Source: Eubacteriales Family XIII. Incertae Sedis bacterium (GTDB lineage Bacteria > Bacillota > Clostridia > Peptostreptococcales > Anaerovoracaceae). Taken from it: DNA of 37,259 bases. Location of the stretch: contig JAISJM010000036.1 of assembly GCA_031261525.1 (NCBI GenBank), forward strand, positions 1 through 37,259, given 5' to 3'. Made by a program: the position numbers and the translations under genes. The notes beneath the pieces are model-generated. The model did not search any database and was not told the DNA's origin. It worked only from the letters and a program-made list of their open reading frames with translations. Below are positions 32,923 to 37,259 of this stretch, one piece after another (the stretch's first letter is position 1; each line of letters starts with the position of its first letter).

Positions 32923-34407
32923 ATGGAGTACGTACTTGAAATGCAAGGCATCGTCAAGTCGTTTCCAGGAGTAAAGGCTCTTAAGGGAGTAGATTTAAGA
33001 GTAAGACCTGGAACTGTACATGGCCTGATGGGTGAAAATGGAGCTGGTAAATCCACACTCATGAAATGTCTTATCGGTATGTATACCGCCAACGAGGGCT
33101 CAATTACTTATAAGGGTGAGCAAGTTTCATTCAACAACGTAAGAGAAGCACTTGAGGCAGGTATCAGCATGGTTCATCAAGAATTGAGCCCTGTACCCGA
33201 AAGAACGGTCATGGAAAATGTATGGCTTGGACGAGAGCCAATGAGACCTGGCGGCATCTTTGTAGATCATAAGAAGATGTTACAGGATACGATTGATTTG
33301 TTTGCACGAATCAATGTCAATCTCGATCCAAAAGAAAAAATGGGCAATCTAAGTGTTGCAAAGATGCAAATGGTCGAGATTAGTAAGGCAGTATCTCATG
33401 ATGCGAGCATTGTAATCATGGATGAGCCTACATCGGCACTTACTGCTACTGAGGCTGAAGACCTCTTTAGAATTATCAATGATTTGAAATCAAAGGGCGT
33501 ATCACTCATATACATCTCCCACAAGATGGACGAGATTTTTGGTATATGTGACGACCTCACAATATATAGAGATGGTGAATACGTAGATTCAAGAAACACA
33601 AAAGATATCGACCAAGAAGAGTTGATTCAGCTCATGGTAGGTAGAAAATTGACTGCGATGTTCCCAAAATTGAGCTTTGAGATTGGGCCACCAATCTTTA
33701 AAGTGGAGGGTTTATCATCTGGGAAATTATTCCAAGATGTAAGCTTTGAACTCCGCAAAGGCGAAATTCTTGGATTTGCTGGTCTCGTTGGTGCAGGGCG
33801 TACAGAGATTGTTGAGACAATCTTCGGTATGCATCCAATTACAGCTGGTAAGATTTACAAGGATGGCGTTGAAATTAAGATTAATTCACCAAGAGATGCA
33901 ATCCACAACAAGATTGGTCTTCTAACAGAGGACAGACGTGGTAATGGTATCTTCGGCATGTTATCCGTAGCGGACAACACCATTATTGCCAATTTAGATC
34001 ATTACGGATTGCCACTCAATCATAAGAAGATTCGTTCGGATGCACAAGAATATGTTGAGAAACTCAACGTAAAGACACCAAGTTTAGCCCAGGAGATTAA
34101 GAATCTCTCCGGTGGTAATCAGCAGAAGGTTCTTGTCGCAAGATGGTTGCTGACAGACCCAGATATCCTGATTGTCGATGAACCAACAAGAGGTATTGAT
34201 GTAGGTGCGAAGTCTGAGATTCATTCGCTCATTACAAGACTTGCCGCAGAAGGTAAATCCATCATCATGATTAGTTCAGAGATGCCAGAAGTCCTCGGTA
34301 TGAGTGATCGTATCCTCGTAATGCATGAAGGGCATATGACAGGTATCATTGACAGGGCTGATGCTACACAAGAATTAGTGATGCAGTATGCTACGGCATC
34401 GGTATAG
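32923..34407 (+). CDS. Sugar ABC transporter ATP-binding protein, double NBD (RbsA/MglA-like), copy 2
   Basis: This 494-residue protein is nearly identical to the ATPase at 28858, with the same length, Walker A GENGAGKST (37-45), LSGGNQQK signature and degenerate second Walker A. The DNA matches copy 1 exactly over 104 bp (32998-33101 with 28933-29036) and 87 bp (33139-33225 with 29074-29160), including synonymous positions, while other parts differ. The leader and AGGAGGAACGGT ribosome binding site are also almost the same. The start is taken at 32923, after that site, rather than the in-frame ATG 24 bp upstream. Confidence 0.96.
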   Translation: MEYVLEMQGIVKSFPGVKALKGVDLRVRPGTVHGLMGENGAGKSTLMKCLIGMYTANEGSITYKGEQVSFNNVREALEAGISMVHQELSPVPERTVMENVWLGREPMRPGGIFVDHKKMLQDTIDLFARINVNLDPKEKMGNLSVAKMQMVEISKAVSHDASIVIMDEPTSALTATEAEDLFRIINDLKSKGVSLIYISHKMDEIFGICDDLTIYRDGEYVDSRNTKDIDQEELIQLMVGRKLTAMFPKLSFEIGPPIFKVEGLSSGKLFQDVSFELRKGEILGFAGLVGAGRTEIVETIFGMHPITAGKIYKDGVEIKINSPRDAIHNKIGLLTEDRRGNGIFGMLSVADNTIIANLDHYGLPLNHKKIRSDAQEYVEKLNVKTPSLAQEIKNLSGGNQQKVLVARWLLTDPDILIVDEPTRGIDVGAKSEIHSLITRLAAEGKSIIMISSEMPEVLGMSDRILVMHEGHMTGIIDRADATQELVMQYATASV

Positions 34408-34426
34408 AAAACGGAGGAGAAGATTA

Positions 34427-35434
34427 ATGATCAGTATGTCTGAAGGCGCAAAGGGTGGCGTAAATATCGCTGCAATCGCTAAAAAAAATACAGTATGGCT
34501 CGTACTCATTGTAATGGTAATCGTTGTGAGTATTGCAACAGGTGGTTCATTTGTTACACCAGTTAACATTTCCAACCTACTTACAACAGAAGCAATCAAA
34601 GCAATGCTTACCGTTGGTGTAATGTTCACCATCTTGGCAAAAGGTATCGATATCAGTACAGCAGCAGTGCTCGCACTCTCTGCAACCGTATCGGCATCTC
34701 TTTGTCAGCAGATTGGTCCTGATACATTGCTCCATTTAAGCACACCAATGCCCGCATTTGTTGGTCTCATCGCTGGTGTTGCAGTAGCCGCAGTCGTTGG
34801 CTTCTGTAATGGTTTCTTCATTGCTTACACAAAGATTCCACCATTCATCGCAACACTTGGTGCACAGCTTGTTGTCAAGGGTATTGCACTTCTTTACACC
34901 AACGCTTATCCAGTAGCAAACTTGACACCTGGTTTCAAAATCATGGGTCAAGGGTTCCTCATTCCTAAGGTTCCAAACGTAGTAACAGTTGCAGTCGTCG
35001 TTGTTATCATCGGTGGTGTACTATTAACACAGACAAGATTTGGTAAGAACATCTTTGCAATCGGTGGCAATGACATCGCTGCAAAGGTAGCAGGTATCAA
35101 GGTTGAGAAGAACCTCATCCTCGCATACACATTCTGCTCCTGCTGCGCAGGTCTTGGTGGCGTATTGCTCGCTTCCCGTTCTGGTTCTGGTATCGCAACA
35201 CTCGGTTTCAACTATGAGCTCGATGCAATCGCTGCCGCAACAGTCGGTGGTACATCTCATACAGGTGGTGTTGCTCGAATCTCTGGCGTAATCGCTGGTA
35301 TCTTGATTCTTGGTGTCATCAACAATGGACTATTGATTCTCGGCGTATCTCCTTACATTCAGCAGATTGTAAAGGGCGGTATCATCGTCGGTGCTGTAGT
35401 TTGGGATATGAGAAAGCACGCAAAGAAAGCATAA
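34427..35434 (+). CDS. Sugar ABC transporter permease (RbsC/MglC-like), copy 2
   Basis: This 335-residue permease is nearly identical to the one at 30363, with hydrophobic segments and the C-terminal motifs in the same places. An in-frame ATG at 34388 lies inside the ATPase gene and would add 13 basic residues (RHRYRKRRRR); the ATG at 34427 follows GGAGGAGA and matches the start of copy 1, so it is chosen. One visible change is a CSCCAG cluster where copy 1 has CSACAG. It closes the second ABC operon. Confidence 0.95.
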   Translation: MISMSEGAKGGVNIAAIAKKNTVWLVLIVMVIVVSIATGGSFVTPVNISNLLTTEAIKAMLTVGVMFTILAKGIDISTAAVLALSATVSASLCQQIGPDTLLHLSTPMPAFVGLIAGVAVAAVVGFCNGFFIAYTKIPPFIATLGAQLVVKGIALLYTNAYPVANLTPGFKIMGQGFLIPKVPNVVTVAVVVVIIGGVLLTQTRFGKNIFAIGGNDIAAKVAGIKVEKNLILAYTFCSCCAGLGGVLLASRSGSGIATLGFNYELDAIAAATVGGTSHTGGVARISGVIAGILILGVINNGLLILGVSPYIQQIVKGGIIVGAVVWDMRKHAKKA

Positions 35435-35514
35435 AATCCTTACGGTTTGTGTGTATCTCAACGCCAAAATGCCCCTGTGGCAACCTCACATAATTTGTTG
35501 ATACGGCGTTGGTT

Positions 35515-35606
35515 CTAGTGCCACAAGCCTTGAGCATTAACCTACACGAAGTAGTTCATGTTCTGATGCCATAGGCTTTTGAGAACAACCAACACGAAGT
35601 AGTGCA
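35515..35606 (+). repeat. Pair of diverged ~45-bp direct repeats
   Basis: 35515-35559 and 35563-35606 align over about 45 bases at roughly 75 percent by eye. They share the exact 12-mer ACACGAAGTAGT at 35544-35555 and 35592-35603, 48 bp apart. They lie in the 3' region of operon 2, ahead of its terminator, so they may be in its untranslated tail. Confidence 0.65.
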
Positions 35607-35684
35607 GATTTGCATGTACCTGAGAATCATGTCGACATTTCCCCAGTGGAATGTGCAATTCTTAGAGTCAATCAATTAGTCGTC

Positions 35685-35710
35685 GATACTGAGTACATCG
35701 TACTCGTATC
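35685..35710 (+). repeat. 11-bp hairpin with one bulge in the 3' tail of operon 2
   Basis: GATAC-T-GAGTAC, loop ATC, GTACTC-GTATC is a perfect 11-bp stem apart from a bulged T at 35690. It stands 10 bp before the terminator stem at 35721 and could protect the mRNA 3' end. Confidence 0.65.
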
Positions 35711-35720
35711 AATACACATG

Positions 35721-35755
35721 AGACCCCGCGTAAGCGGGGTCTTCATTATTTTTAT
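35721..35755 (+). terminator. Intrinsic terminator of ABC operon 2
   Basis: AGACCCCGC (35721-35729), loop GTAA, GCGGGGTCT (35734-35742) is a perfect 9-bp stem followed by the T-rich stretch TCATTATTTTT. It is very similar to the operon 1 terminator at 31405, although almost 300 bp further from its gene. Confidence 0.88.
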
Positions 35756-35838
35756 GCATTATATTATTTGGGGGCATTGTATTAGCGCCGAAGCTTCGAT
35801 ACAAATCTGAAGGGAATCCACAAGTCGTACGAATATGC

Positions 35839-35892
35839 ATTAGAATGTATTGCCACATTAGAATGTATTGCCACATTAAAATGTATTGCAGA
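35839..35892 (+). repeat. Three 18-bp tandem repeats
   Basis: The unit ATTAGAATGTATTGCCAC occurs twice exactly (35839-35856, 35857-35874) and a third time with three changes (35875-35892). The period is a multiple of three but no open frame of note covers it. Confidence 0.85.
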
Positions 35893-35982
35893 ATGGCTTT
35901 GCTACGAATCTGTAATTAAAATCATCCTCAAGATTTGCTGTCGCTCAATATGTTATTGTCAAATTGCATGAAAAATAATCAA

Positions 35983-36050
35983 CCGCGAAAAAGTCGACAT
36001 TTTCACCGATTTATCCTCCTATATCTGTGATTTTTGCGAGTTTTTCGCGG
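35983..36050 (-). repeat. Palindromic 68-bp element, copy 2 (inverted)
   Basis: It begins CCGCGAAAAAGTCGAC and ends GCGAGTTTTTCGCGG. Its reverse complement matches 508-574 with differences only in the centre, and the resemblance extends a few bases into the flank (TTACCGCG in both). It lies between the convergent ends of operon 2 and the - strand folate gene. Confidence 0.8.
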
Positions 36051-36204
36051 TAAGATGTGATATCCAACCTTACATCTCACCCCAATTAACGCATGATTTC
36101 ATATATTTTTAGCTATTTTCGAATATGTTGCTGTGCAGATGCCGCTTCGATTCATGATTGTTATGCTTACAATAACACTTTATACGAACCTTACGCGCGT
36201 GTGA

Positions 36205-36900
36205 TTAGATGATAACTTGCGGATTGGTGCGAACAGAATTCTCGTCAATCACAATATCAGCCTTGAAGTCATGCATCTCAGACTCAATGAAGCCCAGATT
36301 TGAGATTGCTTTTGTGCGCTGCATGGCGACGATTGTTGGCATTTTGATTTGTTTATTGATTGGCTTACTGATTGAGTTGTTGACTGGACGTCCTATGTGC
36401 TCCTCAAGAAACGTATCATAAAATCCGCCACCATATCCGAGGCGATTAAAATTCTCATCAATATATAGACACGGCAGCACGATGAGCGATGTTGAACGTG
36501 ACTTCTCATAGCATGTATTCCCGATATCAAATTTTGCATCTTTGATTTTTGAATCACAGTATGTTTGATTATCATCTACCCCAATCGGCTCTGGAATCCC
36601 CATATACCCAGGTTTCAGCTCATCGAGCGTATGAATACGTATGGCGGTCATCTTGCGACATTTGCGAGAGATTACTTTTGGCACATAGACGGCTTTCCCG
36701 TCTGCGAGCATGCGTGTAATGATTGCAAAAGTATCGATTTCTTTACGGTAAGATGCGTAGATAAAGACTTGATCCGCATGCTGATAGGCGTCGAGATCGA
36801 AAAACGAGGCGGCAATCTGTGCATCTGTGTCACGAATGTATTCGGCATCAAGTTTATCCGTGCGTGTCAATATTATTTTTCTCATTTCTGTTTTATTCAT
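36205..36900 (-). CDS. 5-formyltetrahydrofolate cyclo-ligase
   Basis: This 231-residue cytoplasmic enzyme turns 5-formyl-THF back to 5,10-methenyl-THF using ATP, returning folate to the one-carbon pool. The family marks are the basic N-terminus (TEMRKIILTR), VFIYASYRKEIDT, AVYVPKVI and the late motif RLGYGGGFYDTFL. The family is usually about 180-200 residues; extra length comes from about 25 residues inserted around 100-127 between GIPEPIG and the LIVLPCLYID strand, and a longer stretch after the YDTFL motif. The start MNKTEM fits the family, but no ribosome binding site is seen before it. Confidence 0.92.
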   Translation of the reverse strand: MNKTEMRKIILTRTDKLDAEYIRDTDAQIAASFFDLDAYQHADQVFIYASYRKEIDTFAIITRMLADGKAVYVPKVISRKCRKMTAIRIHTLDELKPGYMGIPEPIGVDDNQTYCDSKIKDAKFDIGNTCYEKSRSTSLIVLPCLYIDENFNRLGYGGGFYDTFLEEHIGRPVNNSISKPINKQIKMPTIVAMQRTKAISNLGFIESEMHDFKADIVIDENSVRTNPQVII

Positions 36901-36914
36901 GTAACAAGTTTATC

Positions 36915-36943
36915 ATTATACTTGCGCATCTATCAAGGCAATA
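36915..36943 (-). promoter_or_regulatory. Candidate promoter of the folate cyclo-ligase gene
   Basis: Read on the - strand, TATAAT (36915-36920) is preceded 17 bp upstream by TATTGC (36938-36943), a weak -35 match. Transcription would start about 8 bases before the start codon, leaving almost no leader, which agrees with the absence of a visible ribosome binding site. Confidence 0.4.
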
Positions 36944-36997
36944 ATATGATAGTTGTATGAATTGTGTTTGCTTATAATCTGCTTGTCCAATAAATTC

Positions 36998-37061
36998 TCT
37001 TCCTAACTCGATTTCTGACAGAATAACGCCTGTTTTTGTGTCCAAAATCGAGTTAGGAAGA
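36998..37061. repeat. 17-bp perfect inverted repeat with 30-nt loop
   Basis: 36998-37014 (TCTTCCTAACTCGATTT) is the exact reverse complement of 37045-37061. The geometry, a long perfect stem and a loop of about 30 nt, is like the repeat at 302-376 although the sequence differs. There is no T-run directly after it. Confidence 0.85.
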
Positions 37062-37070
37062 TATTGTGAA

Positions 37071-37259
37071 TTTCAGCCACTCACCGTCACTTGCTACACT
37101 TATGACCACTTGCGCCCAACTCATAACCACTCACCGTCACTTATGTCCATTTACAACCATTTGCGCTTACTTATGTCCACTTGCGCCCAACGGACAACCA
37201 ACCACTCGTCGTCACTTGCTACACTTATGACCACTTGCGCCCAACGGACAACCACTCGT
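37071..37259. repeat. Array of degenerate ~10-bp tandem units, running off the window
   Basis: On the + strand, units of the form NNNNCCACTT (with CATTT, TACTT and CAACT variants) repeat at 9-11 bp spacing, mostly exactly 10. At least eleven are in register between 37078 and 37180, and the pattern goes on to the window edge. A 36-bp stretch is repeated exactly at 37085-37120 and 37210-37245. Ten is not a multiple of three, so a simple protein repeat is unlikely. No gene is seen from 36901 to 37259. Confidence 0.8.

Larger units (their letters stand above)
35435..36204. other. Non-coding region between convergent genes, rich in short repeats
   Basis: About 770 bases without a supported gene. 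From left to right it holds two diverged copies of a roughly 45-bp direct repeat (35515-35606), a bulged 11-bp hairpin (35685-35710), the terminator of operon 2 (35721-35755), three 18-bp tandem repeats (35839-35892) and the second palindromic element (35983-36050). A 66-residue open frame at 35610 crosses the terminator and is not credible. Confidence 0.7.

Noticed and set aside
35610-35810. 66-residue + strand frame after ABC operon 2
   Set aside because: It crosses the hairpin at 35685 and the terminator at 35721, lacks a ribosome binding site and has no recognisable sequence.
36565-36960. 131-residue + strand frame over the folate gene
   Set aside because: It is antisense to the folate cyclo-ligase gene, whose family motifs are clear on the - strand.
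37071-37259. CRISPR array
   Set aside because: The units are about 10 bp and contiguous, without 25-40 bp repeats separated by unique spacers, and no cas gene is near.

Overview
The window looks like chromosome of a low-G+C Gram-positive anaerobe, most likely Bacillota/Clostridia. The evidence is two lipobox-type substrate-binding lipoproteins, a cdaA-cdaR-glmM cluster, a long-form hibernation factor preceded by what looks like a raiA-motif RNA, a glutamyl-tRNA synthetase with the N-terminal extension seen in clostridia, and AGGAGG-type ribosome binding sites. I cannot name a genus. All genes but the last are on the + strand.

Layout. 1-893 is non-coding, with a 23-bp perfect inverted repeat and one copy of a 67-68 bp palindromic element. 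894-12593 encodes a 3899-residue surface protein: signal peptide, Ser/Thr/Lys/Ala-rich stalk, eight beta-helix modules, Ig-like and InlB-type repeats, a Pro-rich spacer and three C-terminal membrane segments. 12620-13906 follows after 26 bp and encodes a sigma-70-family factor carrying its own transmembrane segment and a C-terminal, apparently extracytoplasmic, domain. A terminator closes this pair.

14127-14307 is a raiA-type structured RNA, followed by hpf, cdaA, cdaR, glmM and glmS: ribosome hibernation, c-di-AMP synthesis and glucosamine/cell-wall precursor supply. Close behind come an ADP-ribosylglycohydrolase-like protein with altered metal motifs, an M20 amidohydrolase, gltX, an orphan mannose-type PTS IIB and an AraC-type regulator fused to a GH39-like domain that appears to lack both catalytic glutamates. 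A very long hairpin and a clear terminator end this run.

27791-35434 is a tandem duplication of a CUT2-type (ribose/galactose-like) sugar ABC operon: binding lipoprotein, double ATPase, permease, twice. Both copies keep a small leader hairpin with a compensatory base-pair change, an inter-cistronic terminator-like hairpin after the binding-protein gene, and a 3' terminator. The AraC/pseudo-GH39 protein directly upstream is a plausible regulator of them, but that is inference.

35435-36204 is non-coding, with several short repeats, a terminator and the second copy of the palindromic element in inverted orientation. A 5-formyltetrahydrofolate cyclo-ligase gene lies on the - strand at 36205-36900. 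The window ends in a 17-bp inverted repeat and an array of about 10-bp units that runs off the edge.

The strongest candidates for an undescribed system are the membrane-tethered sigma factor paired with the giant surface protein, and the AraC/pseudo-GH39 regulator with its orphan PTS IIB partner.
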